DNA of 64,000 nt, from contig VTFK01000146.1 of assembly GCA_009617715.1 (NCBI GenBank), positions 945,001 to 1,009,000 of the forward strand. The letters run 5' to 3'. Shown one piece after another: positions 23,601 to 35,569 of this stretch. The position numbers and the translations under genes were made by a program. This DNA is from Plectrocnemia conspersa. Its lineage: Eukaryota > Arthropoda > Insecta > Trichoptera > Polycentropodidae. Under the pieces are notes generated by a model. The model had not been told where the DNA came from and did no database searches. It saw only the letters and a program-made list of their open reading frames with translations. Position 1 is the stretch's first letter; the number at the start of each line of letters is the position of its first letter.

Positions 23601-25305
23601 TTAATAATTAATTTATACTACTTTAATGATACATATTTTAAGTAAAATTTTATGACTCATATTTTTTATTAGTCAGAGTACAGCATTTAAGTTTTTGATA
23701 TTTTTAATTTTTTATTTGTATGTTTAAATGAATTTTTTTAAATAATATCACAAGCAAATATTATATTTTCAGGTCTTTTTACCACGGTTTTTCAGCATTT
23801 CTGCCGATATTGCTTAGATTTCATTATGAATGTTGTCCTTAAGTTATTACAATCTTTCCAGATATATTATAAAGAACTTTTCCTTCGAATACTGTCAGAT
23901 CAGAAGATTTTAGAGGCCGGTTGAAATCATTAAAGCGTGAAATTAAACAACCATTAAGCATATATAAGCAGCACGATAAATGAATGATAAAAGTTGTGTC
24001 TGGGAGATTGGAATTAATGATTTTTTTTAATTATAATGCCTATCGATAATCACAAATTATGTTTACCAAAATTTTCCTAATCTCATGGATAGATATCGTG
24101 ATTATTAATTTAAATCGGCTGTGTCATATATTGTATATATAAGATATCAAAAATTCAAAAAACTTCAGCTCATAGTGTATAACTAATATATATAAAATAT
24201 ATTTTTAATTTTTTTGGAATCAGATATTTACCTGACATTGTGCTTTAATTTTTTAGCTTAAAGGTTTCAATATTTTTTGCAAATCTTTAAAATTCTACTT
24301 AAACTTCTGTCAGACAAACTCAATCGTCTAGCACGTCGCAGAGTTGCTGATTCAGGAGATTCTCATTTTCGACTACATTTGCAATATTTTCTTGATGTAT
24401 ATTTATTCGAAATTAAATCACTTAAAACCAAACTGACAAACTTTAAAATAGCAAAATAGGAGCAAAATAAAATATTAATTTAAAATATGGCATAAGTCGT
24501 ACTAATAATACATAAATTATGAACGTTTAAATTTTAACTACAATCTAATCATAAATTAAAAGCAGTCTAAATTTAGGTTATTCAAGAAAATATTTATGCC
24601 CTAATTTGTGTATATATTTTGTATTATTGATATTGCTATTTTTGTGTACAACCTTTATACAATACTGTACCATCATGTTTTGTGTATATTACCTGCTTTT
24701 TATAAATAAGATATTCTTTCCGATAAAAAAAATGAAAAACATTAAAAATGAAGATACACAAAGAACAGCAAAAAAGTGACATTACTTTGAATAGCTGCAA
24801 CCTCACGCTAATTGTGATTTTTAAAGATGGGGAATTCTGATTCTGCTATTCATGATCTTTTAGACATATTTTTTCTGCTTTAATTATAAATTTTTGTTCC
24901 CCTGTACTATTTATTACATGAAGGAGAGTATTAGTTAAATTAATGAATCGTATTTCTTTGCAACAATCAATTAATGGTAATGTGAGCGTAGTTTTCGTGC
25001 TAACATCCCAGGTCGAAAGAACAGTAAACGAATAGTCACTTACCGAACAGGTTTAGCTTGCTGAAGTCAACATCCGCCTCAAGGTCCATCTCGGTTTTAT
25101 CCTCCCTGAAGCTCGACGGACTCTGAAGGATGTCCAGGGTCGAATCGCCGGTTCCGCTTTCGTCACCGTCCACAAACATCGTCCTGGACTCGTTGCTGCT
25201 CGCCACTGACTCGTACAGCTGAGTCAGCAGAGTTGTGTAATCGCAGACCAAGACTACGAACAGCGCAGTCAGGATGATGGTACGAACGATGCCACCGGAC
25301 TCCAT
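9372..25305 (-). CDS. Secreted or membrane-anchored DM4/DM12-like protein, complete, three exons
   Basis: Exons are 25305-25044, 14022-13890 and 9543-9372. All junctions are GT/AG (GTAAGT donor, ATTTCAG acceptor; GTAATA donor, TTTTCAG acceptor). Phases are 1 and 2 and the joined frame gives 188 residues. Residues 6-25 (IVRTIILTALFVVLVCDYTT) form a signal peptide or anchor. A serine/acid-rich linker follows, then the cysteine core NVCLPKMVCEL (C-x5-C), a segment SKYHFAAHMGQL, and the C-terminal pair GIGCHVFYSTCPLPG, ending in a basic tail (MKMMKKLKLH). The order C-x5-C...Y..A...G...C...Y..CP is that of the DM4/DM12 family, whose function is not established. The gene lies 7 kb upstream of its paralogue in the same orientation. 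Introns of about 11.0 and 4.3 kb are swollen by transposons. The structure is certain enough to trust; the family name rests on recalled pattern only. Confidence 0.82.
10271..11343 (+). mobile_element. Mariner-type transposon, complete ends
   Basis: The element is bounded by TA dinucleotides (10269-10270 and 11344-11345). Its inverted ends start GGGGTACCGGAAA, with weaker pairing to about 23 bp. It is 1073 bp, shorter than a typical 1.3-kb mariner, and encodes a broken transposase. It sits inside the piggyBac-type MITE; the sister MITE at 50.6-51.2 kb reads straight through the corresponding site (AGGCTTTTAATATATTTTAT on its minus strand). Confidence 0.9.
10440..11267 (+). pseudogene. Decayed mariner transposase
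   Basis: Pieces of a mariner transposase appear in order but in different frames: YQGWKATKAAKTILKFM (near 10457) is followed by a stop; FWFRRFKSGD (near 10533) matches the end of the DNA-binding region; HDHAHP (near 10970) corresponds to the HDNARPH catalytic block; HPPYSPDLAPSDFYLF (11046-11093) is the classical mariner motif holding the last catalytic aspartate. The remaining C-terminus stays open to a stop at 11267. Several frameshifts and stops rule out an active enzyme. Confidence 0.88.
12590..12815. other. G+C-rich block within intron 2, probable repeat fragment
   Basis: About 225 bp of much higher G+C with CCACTTCGCTTGCGACTTGG and AGTTGAGCCGCACTCACTCC. Reading frames of 81 and 70 residues on the minus strand are not recognisable, and no second copy was seen here. 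A transposon or LTR fragment is the likeliest reading. Confidence 0.3.
15540..15660 (+). repeat. AT-rich MITE-like repeat, copy B
   Basis: GTTACAGTGAATATGTATTA then CCAGTAAAGTTATATTTTCA, then GTTTTAGTGAAATCATATCC. It matches copy A at 5520. A shorter related piece (TTTCAGTGTATTATCAGTGA, about 18650) may be a fourth member. Confidence 0.6.
15909..15960 (-). repeat. Dispersed repeat, inverted partner of 5683-5734
   Basis: Reverse complement reads TGCCCTGTAATTGGTCGGTC then ACCCTGAGGGGCAGTACCTG, matching the block at 5683. Confidence 0.6.
16028..16260 (-). mobile_element. hAT-type MITE with 8-bp target duplication
   Basis: A 233-bp element with ends CAGTGGCCCGG and, inverted, CAGGGGGGCG, flanked by GCTACAAT (16020-16027) and GTTACAAT (16261-16268), an 8-bp duplication with one mismatch as hAT elements make. 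Its inner half (GGCGGCACTTGCTTGG, GCGATGG.ATCGTCTAGTGTG, TTTAAGAAATGCTGATTTTA on the minus strand) recurs at 47952-48145 and in part at 39049-39115. No coding capacity. Confidence 0.85.
16924..16945. repeat. AT-dinucleotide microsatellite
   Basis: Uninterrupted TA/AT repeat of about 20 bp. Confidence 0.9.
18690..18910. other. G+C-rich island inside intron 1
   Basis: Two G+C-rich blocks (18690-18735 and 18835-18910, including GACTGCAGCGCAGGCGGGCT) flank a T-rich centre. No reading frame or repeat partner was seen. A degenerate transposon is likelier than a gene. Confidence 0.3.
20571..20598. repeat. TA-dinucleotide microsatellite
   Basis: Pure TA repeat of about 14 units. Confidence 0.95.
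20976..21118 (-). repeat. Unclassified dispersed repeat, copy 1
   Basis: Matches 57857-58068 in order: GTTTACCCAATGCGT..TCAT, GTTATGGC.CACAT, CAGCTCCTCATAACTAT, GCCGAAAA, TTTGGCAAG. It lacks the block between two GCAAG repeats present in the other copy, a deletion between short direct repeats. On the minus strand the conserved part reads LAKHNDVFGDSYEEL, against LAKYLNIFGNSYEEL in copy 2. Confidence 0.65.
23006..23227 (+). other. Isolated 73-residue frame, possible transposon or gene remnant
   Basis: ATG-started and less AT-biased than its surroundings, with coding-like text (RAIYLDDILKILDRLGRAKG, FTYVDKGIGLIEANI). Motifs TTTTTACACGATTG (about 22966 and 23030), TTTTTTACACGGTT (about 23481) and AAATAACACGGT (22984 and 23413) recur around it, suggesting a repeated element. 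It lies antisense within an intron. Not recognised. Confidence 0.3.
24265..24459 (+). other. Short coding-like fragment, unassigned
   Basis: Contains LLSDKLNRLARRRVADSGDS then HFRLHLQYFLDVYLFEIKSL. The start is TTG, so it is not a complete gene. It may be a decayed transposon piece inside the intron. Confidence 0.2.
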
Positions 25306-25331
25306 GTCTACTGCACCAACGCATCAAACCG
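25306..25331 (-). other. 5' UTR segment after a leader-intron acceptor
   Basis: Upstream of the ATG at 25305 the minus strand reads TTTTACAG then CGGTTTG, a good 3' splice site ending at 25332. It implies at least one non-coding first exon further right. The G+C-rich island at 30285-30490 is one candidate. Confidence 0.45.
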
Positions 25332-25799
25332 CTGTAAAAGGATCATTTTGTTTTAAAAATCAGACACGATTAATTTAAAAGTCATTCTAACGACAATTTC
25401 AAACAAATCAAAAGAAATATCAACTTGTCTCAGAAGTGAACAATGGAAGAGAGATTTCGAAACTAAGCGATTGAGTCATTAATTGTCATTATTTCAAGAA
25501 CCATGTCTGTCCCAAAACATTAAACTGTCAGATTCAGCGCACATTGCAATGTACAATAATTTATTGTTTGTTTTTGGAGCCATTTTCGATTTATTTTCAC
25601 TAACATTTTATACATCACAGTGTACGCCATATTAATTTAAAATACAGTAAAATATTTTTCATGCCCTTTTAATTCAATAAATAAAAGAATAATAAAGGAA
25701 GAAAACAAATAAATACTTTTTTTTTTATGAGATTTTTGATGAAATTAATTACCTAAAATATACACGATAGACAATGCGTTCTATTTCGCGCAGAAGACT

Positions 25800-26020
25800 A
25801 TTTATTTTCTACCCCTTAACGATTGCTGAAAGTGGCCATCTGGAAGTTTCACTTTTGCAGCGTAAGCATATTTCATGGTTGTGTCCAAGAAGCGATGCAA
25901 CTGGCCCGCCAACATACTCATCTGTGATTCGCCAGAGCTGACTCGAACCAGTAACATAAAATATGTGCCACATACTCACAAGGGGGCGGACGGATAGACG
26001 GGGAAGACGCATCATGGACT
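25800..26020 (-). other. G+C-rich block upstream of the DM4/DM12-like gene
   Basis: An ATG-started minus-strand frame of 68 residues (MMRLPRLSVRPLVSMWHIFY...) spans it but has no signal peptide, domain or splice support that is convincing. The abrupt composition change suggests an inserted repeat fragment; a 5' exon is the alternative. Confidence 0.3.
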
Positions 26021-26909
26021 TGATTTACTATTTGCCAGAAATAATTGTCTTCTTATTGAAAAAAATGTATATTACTAAACGTTTGATTTGGGTCGAGATT
26101 GTTGAAGACAAAAATTAGAAAGACAGAACTGATATATTTATATAAATACACATACAATTGCTTAGAATATATTTTTAGAATGAAAAAATAATTAATAAAT
26201 ACGAAGCTTTAAATAAACAAATAAATATACAGCACCAATTTTCAATGCAAAAGAATAGACATTGTCAACTAAATTATAACATCTTTATGTACATAACTTT
26301 ATTATGATTCACAGATATAAAAATTGCTAACCTTATTATCTAATCTGAGTTTTTTTATATTTAAAAAGATATATGTTATATGAAAGAATATTTTATTGAA
26401 TAAAAAAACTATTTTAATGAAATTCATATTTTAAAAAATAATTTTAGTAAAGTTGTAAACAAACGCGTGTTTAGTTTTTGTTTACTAAAGCTGTTATTTC
26501 TAAAAAAAATATTAATAACTGTAAGTTGCAACAATAAAATAAATTGTAAAAACATAGACAATCCTTTTTTTTCATAAAAAAATAAACAATCTAAAGTTAC
26601 ATTAATTTAAGGTGGATATGTCAATCAATAAATCGTAGTTTATTCCATAAATATTATAAATGGCATTATAAATATTATTAATAACAGTTTGAGAAGGCTA
26701 CAAAAAATACTATATTAATAATATATATATAGAATAAGAAAAATAAAGCTGATATATAGAATGTAGAATTTAATTTGTCCATTCGATTAAGAATTTGCAA
26801 ATAAAACTAAACAAATAAAGAAAAGTAAAAGCAAATTTTAGACATTTAGAATAGAATTTAAGATTAATATTATCTATTATTTTTATTATAGAGAACTTGT
26901 AAGTATTAT

Positions 26910-27420
26910 ATAATAGATTAAGATAATGTAAACATTCTAAAATATATAATAAATAATATATTATCATTATCCGACTATTATATAAATTAAGAACAAGTTA
27001 TATTACAGATATTAAATTTAAAATATCAATCAAAATAAGGATATTTAATGATGTAGAATAAAATTAATTAATACGATTATTATAACCAATATTTTAACAT
27101 TATTATAAACAAGCTTGGAGTAGATTAAGATAATGTGAACATTTTAAAATACATATTATATTTGTCATTATCTGACTCTTAAATACATATTATATATTAT
27201 TATATTATTAAATACACATTACTAGAAAAATATAAGTCATAATATGAATATCTAAAGATGTAGAAAATACTTTATTGATACGATTAAAAATCGCTCAAAA
27301 GGTTAAGGTAAATTAAAGATAAATAAACATCGTAAAATATTAATTATATAATAGATATCATTATCTAACTATTAGATTTATTAAATTATATTAAAGAACA
27401 TAAGTTATTGAGTCTTGCAT
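26910..27420 (+). repeat. Three diverged tandem units of about 200 bp
   Basis: TAGATTAAGATAATGTAAAC (26914), TAGATTAAGATAATGTGAAC (27121) and TAAATTAAAGATAAATAAAC (27309) each begin a unit that continues with AT.T.AAAATA..., ...ATCATTATC.GACTATTA and a GTAGAAAAT..TTATTGATACG-like block. Spacings are 207 and 188 bp. Confidence 0.6.
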
Positions 27421-27429
27421 ACGAAGACA

Positions 27430-30270
27430 TGAAGAATAGAATATGCAAATCTTACAGAATATTAATTACTGGTGTTAAATAATTAAGTGTGAATGAAAAA
27501 GTGAAAGTACGTATATTTTATTATGTTTATTTAAAGAACTACTACAGGTATATTTACATATTTTATAAAAATAATTGGGGACCATCCGCAATCGCTTAAA
27601 TGAAATTTGTCACAAAAGACTATTTTTTGTGCAATAATATTTATTTATTTATAAATAAACAATACTGCATATCTAAGTTTCAAAAGAAAAAATATAAATA
27701 TCTGTGCCGGACTAATTCACTAAAAAGTCGATGCCAAAATACGAAGAAATCTGCTGCGTTTGCAGATTACACATTCCATAGAAAAACCCAAGAAAGCAGC
27801 CGCTTATCATATTTTTTGAGAAAATAAATAAATCAAAAGACTTTAAAATATGATATCCAAATAAATCGAACTTAACTTGATTTTGGATTTTACAAGTTTA
27901 TTTAATATTTTACGTGATTATATTATTTTTCACACATTTATTGCTACAATACTATTTATTTACATCCACATTTCATTGGTAATAATGAAAAGCTGTTTAT
28001 ATCCTCAATCTGCAGGACAGATTAAATTATTTTTATTATTAAGGAATCGACACAGTGATATAAATACTGATTGATTTAACTCTATTTAAATATATTTGTT
28101 ATCAGTCACTTGATAAAGCTTAATTGACTAAAACAAAAGTATAATACTTATAGACAAATAGAATATGTGTAGCTTATACACTTTTGTTAATTTGTTTTTA
28201 GATTTAGTTTAGTCCAAGTCGTATATTTGCATAATATAATATTATAGATATATATCAAAAACTGTTTCTGATTGTTTTTTAAAACACAGACATGTAAAAA
28301 CAGTATAATCGAATGTATTTCTTATAGTCGTTTCAAAGATTAAGGTATCTCAAGGTTATAAATAAAATTGTCTATTGTTCGATAATAAATTAATCGACGG
28401 ACAAGCTTAACATTTATTAAAAAAAATATGGTTAGAAATATAATGTTTCAAACTATTTTTAATACACCATATCTTAAAACATATTAAATTCACTAACCAA
28501 AGATCGATGTTTGCAGTGTGACACTAAAAATTAGACTAACTGAACATATTGAATTATGATTAATCAACTGTTTTGATGCTAATTTCGTAATATAAACAAC
28601 AAAAGTTTTGTTTTGATTTCGTTATTTGGATCAATATTATACTCGATTTGCAAATAAATTCTTAGAAAAACGTTTGTTTATTATGAGAGTAATTAGTAAT
28701 GATTTTTTCATAATTATATTATTTTCTTACGTTTATGATCTTGGTGTTTTTCCGTCATAAAGTTTTATTCAACTGATCATTTTATATATGCTAAGTGAAA
28801 TGATGTAAAATTATATTGCTATGACGCTGTATTTTTTACGCATTATTAAAATAAAATATGCTTATCAATTTATTAGATTATTATATTCATAATAAAACAT
28901 TTGCTTTTGAAGATAATTTGAGCAAACTACAGCACACTATATTATATTTTTGTTGAACTTATAGATAAACGTTAAAAAGTTGCGTTGCAAGTTATAGAAG
29001 CAATTGTATTTCGTCCCTTCTAATATACTTATAACAATATGAAACTAAACGTAAAAAGTGAACGTTCTCTATTTAAGTTCAGAAACGTTTTTATATAAAC
29101 GTTGAAAAAAAGTCTGCGTAAACGTGATTGTTGTATTATATTTTAACAATAATATTTTTTTACAGATGTTTTTTTAAATATAAAAATATAATCTCTCTAA
29201 GAATATATTATAATATTTTTAATAAAATTGCAGTTAGTAAAAAGTCTCTTTTTATATTAGCTATTATAATTGTATGATTAAATATTACTGTAAAATCAAT
29301 ATCATTTTTTTTTAATCATAGTTATATTAATTAGTATTATTTATATATAAATAATAACCGAAATACTTTACGTTTAAATTGTTATCATCTTATAAAACAG
29401 CATTTAATAACAGACCGACATCAAAAACTATATATGATTTATAAAAACAAATCTATTTGCGAAAAAGATATTTTTTATTCGTTCTTAAAACGAAAAACGC
29501 ATATTTTAATGATTATATAAACACAATCTATATGTGGCAAATTTTCGATCACGATATTAATAAAAATTAATAAGTAACGCTGGAACGCTTTAGAAAAACA
29601 CCTGTCATGTTTTAGTACTATATTCACAATCAATGATATTATTAAATAATTTGCTATGATATTATTAAATAATGTTAGTTAAAGTAACTGTATTTATAAA
29701 AGTTTTATTTAACTCATAATAAGTTACGTATTCAAATTTGATTTATACGTTCTATATGGCAAAGGTAACTCGCTACATTCTAACCATTAAGCTATTTATG
29801 TATGTTATGTAATAATATAATATTATCATTGATGAAAGGCTACAATCGGAATATGCAATGATTATATAATTATAAATTAATTGTGACGCTAAGAACGCAC
29901 AAAATAAAAAAAGTCATAAGAATCAACGTTGTGAGTCACTGTTTATAAATTTAAAGTCAAGGGTAAACCCTAAATTAAAATGTCTTAAAAATCTCGTATA
30001 ATAATAAAAATAATGTTTTCATAGCTCTTAAGCTAAAGAATGAATATTAAATTTGCAGCACGTCTTACATTAATATTATTAAAGTGCTCTATTAAAAATC
30101 ATGCGTAAATTATTAGCAGATAAAGATATATTTTTAATAGATTTGTAAATGCCAATTGATTTTTAATCATAAAAATCATAAAAATTCAACATTTTTATAT
30201 CAAAAATGACTCGAAGGATCACTGTTTAATGTATAATTTTATTTTTCCAAATATTCTAGTCTAATTTCAA
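27430..30270. other. Gene-free AT-rich stretch
   Basis: No exon, tRNA or terminal repeat was identified. Reading frames at 27600-27827 and 27877-28074 are AT-rich chance readings. A 16-bp direct repeat (GATATTATTAAATAAT) occurs twice near 29636-29678. Confidence 0.5.
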
Positions 30271-30284
30271 GAAAAAAGAACTAA

Positions 30285-30490
30285 CGTTATCGGCTCGCGC
30301 AGGCGCGTGACGCGTCGCTCCGGTCGTGGTACCGGCAAAGAACTGACAAGCACTCGAGCGGCCACTTCACCCACCACTTCTTTTACTTCTTCTCTTGGCT
30401 TCCTGCTTCGGCCGATACACATTGGCTAGCGAGTTAGCCACGCTTCCGGAAAAACCAAGGTCTTTAGAGCAAAAATCGCCGGTACGCCCA
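30285..30490. promoter_or_regulatory. Isolated G+C-rich, CpG-containing island
   Basis: About 200 bp (GCTCGCGCAGGCGCGTGACG, then TCGCTCCGGTCGTGGTACCG) in the middle of more than 10 kb of AT-rich DNA. It has no long reading frame and is rich in CG dinucleotides. Read on the minus strand it lies 5 kb upstream of the leader-intron acceptor at 25332, so it is a candidate promoter and first non-coding exon of that gene. A repeat insertion is not excluded. Confidence 0.35.
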
Positions 30491-30499
30491 TAAAAAAAG

Positions 30500-33400
30500 A
30501 TAAAACGCGACTTGATTGCGATTTAGATGTACATATTTGAGTATCATATAATGATAGTTATGTGATTGAAATGATCTTGATTACATAGAAACTAATAAAC
30601 TATGATTATAATGTTAAATTTATAATAGTATCATAAATTCATCAAATTAATTATAAAATAATTTACTCAAGAAGGTATAATTAATTGACAAATAATTTAA
30701 AAAAAAATGATCAATGTACTGAAACAATAAAAATAATAAAAAAGCTAAGAAAAAGCGATAAATGTGCAAGTTTAATTAATTTTTCGTATACAGAGTGAAA
30801 CATTTATATTTAAAATGTTATAAATATTATTTTAATGTAATATATACAATATGTAATGATGTATTTATATTCCATATGATATTAATGCTTCGTATATTAG
30901 AATATGGACCTAAAATATAAATTTATAGTACATATCTTAGTCAACAGATAATTCATAAAATATTTATGAAGAAGTACAGAGCTTCTTGTCAGAATTTCCA
31001 AGTAAGTTTCTCTTTGAAGAATATGATTCACTGATCTCTCGCTTGAATATTTATATTAAATTATCCTTTAGCTAAATAAATCCAACCTCGAACTAAATAA
31101 GCAGCAAGATAAATATCGATGGCTTAAAGTGTAAATTTGCTCCAGTTTTGGGTGATAATGATTTAACAATGCTACCTTGTACCTTTAATCGAAATACACT
31201 TGCTCAAAAAATATCGATTTAAACACTGAAATTTCATATCAAAAAATTGAGATATGGTTTTATTTTCATGTTGTTTATTTATATTTTGTACTTTTATTTA
31301 TTAAGCCGTAGATATGTTTCTTATTGTATACAGAAATTATAATAATTCCATAATTTAGCTCCGTTAATAAAACACGTCACGGCTTACTGAGCACATTATC
31401 CAGGGGCGCAGATCTTTGCCAGCATGTTATCTTGGAGCTAAATTTTCAAGAGACCGTGACTGTCTTCTCTGTCGTAGTCACCGACTAAAAACAATATAAC
31501 TTAGAAACTAAGAAGATATAAAATTGCATAAATTATACGGCAATATTTAAAATTATTTGTATTAAAAATACAAAAATTAAAATAAATATTATAGTATGAT
31601 ATTAAAATTCATTATTTAACCTCAAATATTGTCTTAATTAAAATTGTATTAACAATAGATATAGATGTATCAGATATAGTTTATTTTGTGTTACAGTTAC
31701 TTAATTCCTCTAATAAAAAATATCAAGTAACTAATTCACCGCTTTGAAATAAATTATGTCTTAGTCAAAACGATGAATTTGCTCTCTGGTACCTGTCGAA
31801 TATGTATGAAAAAATGCAAAAAATCGGAATGCTTGGAACGTACTTTTAATTATGTTTAGATATTTAATAATGTGATTAAGTTTTACTAATAATATATTCT
31901 AACTATGAAACAACATCTTTTTATCAGTTTCTACTGTTCAAATAGCGTTTAAACTGCTTTTTGCTAATATTTAGTATTAAATATAATATGTATTTATCAA
32001 AATGGTAATTTTGCTCCCAAGTATAGGCATAATATGATACAAAAAAAGCTTGGCACGCGCTTTAGGTAGTTTGTTTTGTTTTTATATACATATCTAGAGT
32101 TATAAAAAAAAAGATATTATTCGCATCATAAGATTCCCTATCGAACTCGACGGTTTACCGTTACATTCTAATTAGAATCCACTACTATTTTCCTCTCAGC
32201 CATACACCGTGGGGGTGTTACCCTGCACTTCTAAAGAAATATTTACCATTTTATTTTTATTATATAATAATGCTATTTTCTTATAATAAATATAAATGTT
32301 TTATTGGTTTTGGAAACAAAAGTAGTAAGAATACATTTAATAATGACTATAATAATTATATTTATTTAAAATATCGTTGAAATTCCGCACAAAATTAAAA
32401 AAAATCAGATACATAAGTAGTAAAATTATAGAATGAAGTTAGTGGTATTGTAGGTTAATCAAATTTGTTCATTTAGCTATCCAGAACTGACGCCGATCCC
32501 CTAGAAATAAAAATGGGAGTGGTGTCACATGCAACGAAGAAAGAGATAAAGCATGCTCTTTCGTGTAACGGTATTTCGTCCAGATGACATGAGAATCTTA
32601 TGAAGCCTACGGGAAGCTGTGGTTTTGTTTTACTAATAAGTTATTCTTAGTGAAGAATAACAATACGACATATTTGTGGGTTCCTACTGCTTAAATATTT
32701 TGGCAATATAATTATATTTAGTCTGCTCTCATTTATTTAAAAAAATAATATGCATTTTCCGAAACGATAAATATTTAATAAAAAAAATGGAAGGCTTGGA
32801 ACTCACTGTCTTAATTACGTTTTTTAGTTCAATTATTTATTTAAAAATGAGTTAATTAAATTTAATCTGTAACAGAAATTAACATTTATTTCAAGCAAAT
32901 TTAATTCATAAATTACACATTATTAAGTCATTACATAACTAATGGTTTAAATTGAGATTGTTTTATTTTATAGTATTTTTCGCGCCATCCAGTATAATTA
33001 AATAAAAATACAACACATAATAAATACAATTTATACGCAGTCTTTATTTAAAATCTATAGAAAGTATTGCAAAGCTATATGTATTATAAGTATTATATAA
33101 ATTATCAATAAATGTAATAATATATAATTTAATTTGAAGCAGATAAAAATTGTAAAAACCAGTATTTATTACTTTAATATATATATTTTTGTATACTAAT
33201 TTTGGTTAAAGAGAATGTAATTATACAAATCTTCAGTCATTATAATGCTGTCAATACAGTGGATTGTATTTATAATATAATTTAATTTATTTCATCAAAT
33301 AAAAGTTATATAATTAATGATTTAATCAAAATGTATAAGACATATAAAATTCCATTTGCTCTATGTCAACTATCATTGAATATAATATTATATAATTGAT

Positions 33401-34700
33401 TTTAAATTGCTAAATTAGTTAGAATTGAATTAAATGCAAATAAATGTTATAAATACAAACTAAAACTATATGTATTTATTTATACAATTTTGTTTCAAGA
33501 ATATTACTAATTGTATATTTAAAATGATTATGAAAAATCACTAAACTTTTTATGTTACACTGTCGATCATATTGATTTGCATACGCAAGATAAATTAATT
33601 AATATATAAATACACGTTAATAAAAATTAAAAAATAATTAATAACGGTTGTATGTTTGTATTTTAAGGTTTTGAGATCAAAATGCGTTATAAATTCCGTG
33701 TGAATAAGGCATCTAAAATACCAAGTTCAATAGCATGTGAAAATTCATGACTCACAATAGGAGCAGATAAGACACGTAACAATATAAAATAAAAAATAAC
33801 AGTACAATAGTTTACAATATGACTATAGTTTGTCTAACTTACGATGATCTTGCGCGATTAAATATTATTGCTCAGGTTCTATTGTATTATAAGTTATTCT
33901 TACAATTGAATGACAAAACGTCACCTTTAGTCGGTTTCTACTGTTTAAATCTTGTGACATTATAATATCATTCGAATGTGGACCGAATGCACATTGAATA
34001 CCAATTAAAATGTAGAGATTGATGATTACGCAAATTGATTCGTGACCAAGCATTTTTAGTGTTTCTCTTTATGATGCAATTGATAATAGAATTGTAAATA
34101 TTTCATGATTTTATCAATGCAATTTGCGTCACAAGACATTTGCAAAAATTTTAAATTATTTAGGCATACGTTAATATTTTTTCACACTGTGACTTGCAAA
34201 GTAAATATAAATACGAGTAACTACCACATTTATTAAATAAACATTTAAAAAAAATATTTGCCATCTTAACAGCTGTTATTATACACTTCACGTATTTATA
34301 TTATTCAAGCAAAATGTTTGCTTATTGATTGTAAAAAATATTTAGAATAATTTATTAAGTAATAAAAATTAATTTCTTTAAAATAATTATCAATACGGAA
34401 TTGTTGATATATTTTGATTAAATCATTAATTTTTTTTATTAAATAAAATATTTTTAATCCACTTAACAGCATCATTTAAATTTACTAAAAGCATATAAAA
34501 TATTTTCTCTTTAATAACCAAAAATATTTAAATAAATATGTGGTTATCCCGAAATGATCGTAGTTTTTTTTTTTAATTTAAGTTTTAAAAGTCAGTCGTG
34601 ATTTAGCTGTTGATATATAAATACGTATTTTGTTATATCTGTATTGAAGCCCTAAAAAATTATACAAATTGCAAATTTTATTTATTTATTAAAATTATGA
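30500..34700. other. Gene-free AT-rich stretch with small G+C-richer patches
   Basis: Patches at 31375-31485 (contains CCAGGGGCGCAGATC and an inverted GTGACT...AGTCAC), 32150-32230 and 32480-32620 look like degraded repeats. No gene or complete element is supported. Confidence 0.4.
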
Positions 34701-34726
34701 CTGAAATTTGTTACGAATGTTATATA

Positions 34727-34900
34727 TCATCCACCATATTCTCTAGACCTTGCTCCTTTTGACTACATAGACGTAAAAAATAAAAATGCAGATAATGTGA
34801 ATAATTTGTAGCAAAGCTTCCAACTTATAATGCCACTGAAATTAAAAAATAAAGTCATAAATGGAAAAAGGGTGTATATTTAAAAGAAAATTATATTTTG
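34727..34900 (+). pseudogene. Mariner transposase C-terminal relic
   Basis: Translation gives HPPYSLDLAPFDYIDVKNKN, a degraded form of the mariner HPPYSPDLAPSDYxLF motif, followed by remnants of the C-terminus with stops. The final catalytic aspartate block is partly kept. No inverted ends were located. Confidence 0.75.
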
Positions 34901-35339
34901 ATTCATTAAAATTAAGCTAAAAATTTTGTTTCATTAAAAAACAAAAAATATATAAATTAAATAAATTAATGTTGTTTTTTAGGATTTTTAAGATTGCTAA
35001 AACTGTTATATGAAACAGTCAAATGTATTTACTTAATTAGTACAAGCTATTATAGATTTTTATTATAAAAATAAGATATGTATAATATATAACATTTTTA
35101 TTAAATCAGGGATATGGAAATTTTTAAAAATTTGGATAAGATTATTTTAAAATAAAACAACAAAGTAGAAAGAATAAAAAATAATTAAATATTTTTGGTA
35201 TACAATTTACGTGATTTTTCTGTTTTTTGAGTTCTGAATTTTTATGACAGGATGTGAGTCAGACGATGTGTTAGTTAATACACACAATTTCTAATATGTC
35301 ATATGTTAATATGACCGGTGTAGAAGCATGACCATGGAT

Positions 35340-35565
35340 GTCATTCGCATGGATTAGTGCCGTGCCATTGTATGTGTACGCCCGCCGGGTACCGGTGGTC
35401 GGTCTGTTGGGTATTTGATTAGGTAAATAATAACTTTTGTTTTCTTCATATTACTGATTTAAAAACCATGGCGCACGACGACTGGTTAAAGGGTTAAAAA
35501 GGAGTTGTAGTCGGTCGATTTTTTACGACACTAACTCCGACTCCACAGCCCTGGATTAAATATAA
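35340..35565 (+). mobile_element. Transposon fragment ending in a GACTCCGACTCCACAGCCCTG terminus
   Basis: The segment ends CTAACTCCGACTCCACAGCC then CTGG at 35565, preceded by the inverted GGAGTTGTAGTCGGTCGA. Ends of this kind (CAGGGCTGTGGAGTCGGAG inverted) are widespread DNA-transposon termini in animals. The G+C-rich stretch from 35340 may belong to it. The other end was not found. Confidence 0.5.
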
Positions 35566-35569
35566 AAAA

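Larger units (their letters stand above)
14023..25043 (-). other. First coding intron of the complete DM4/DM12-like gene
   Basis: About 11 kb of AT-rich DNA with phase-1 boundaries. It contains an AT-rich MITE-like repeat (15540), a hAT MITE (16028-16260), a TA-microsatellite (20571), an unclassified repeat (20976-21118) and an isolated coding-looking frame (23006-23227). Between these, 14100-15500, 16300-18600, 19000-20500 and 21200-22900 show only low-complexity sequence. Confidence 0.75.

Noticed and set aside
27290..27310. CGCTCAAAAGGTTAAGG as a third piggyBac-type MITE end
   Set aside because: Resembles the right end at 11510-11528, but nothing further matches and no partner end was found.
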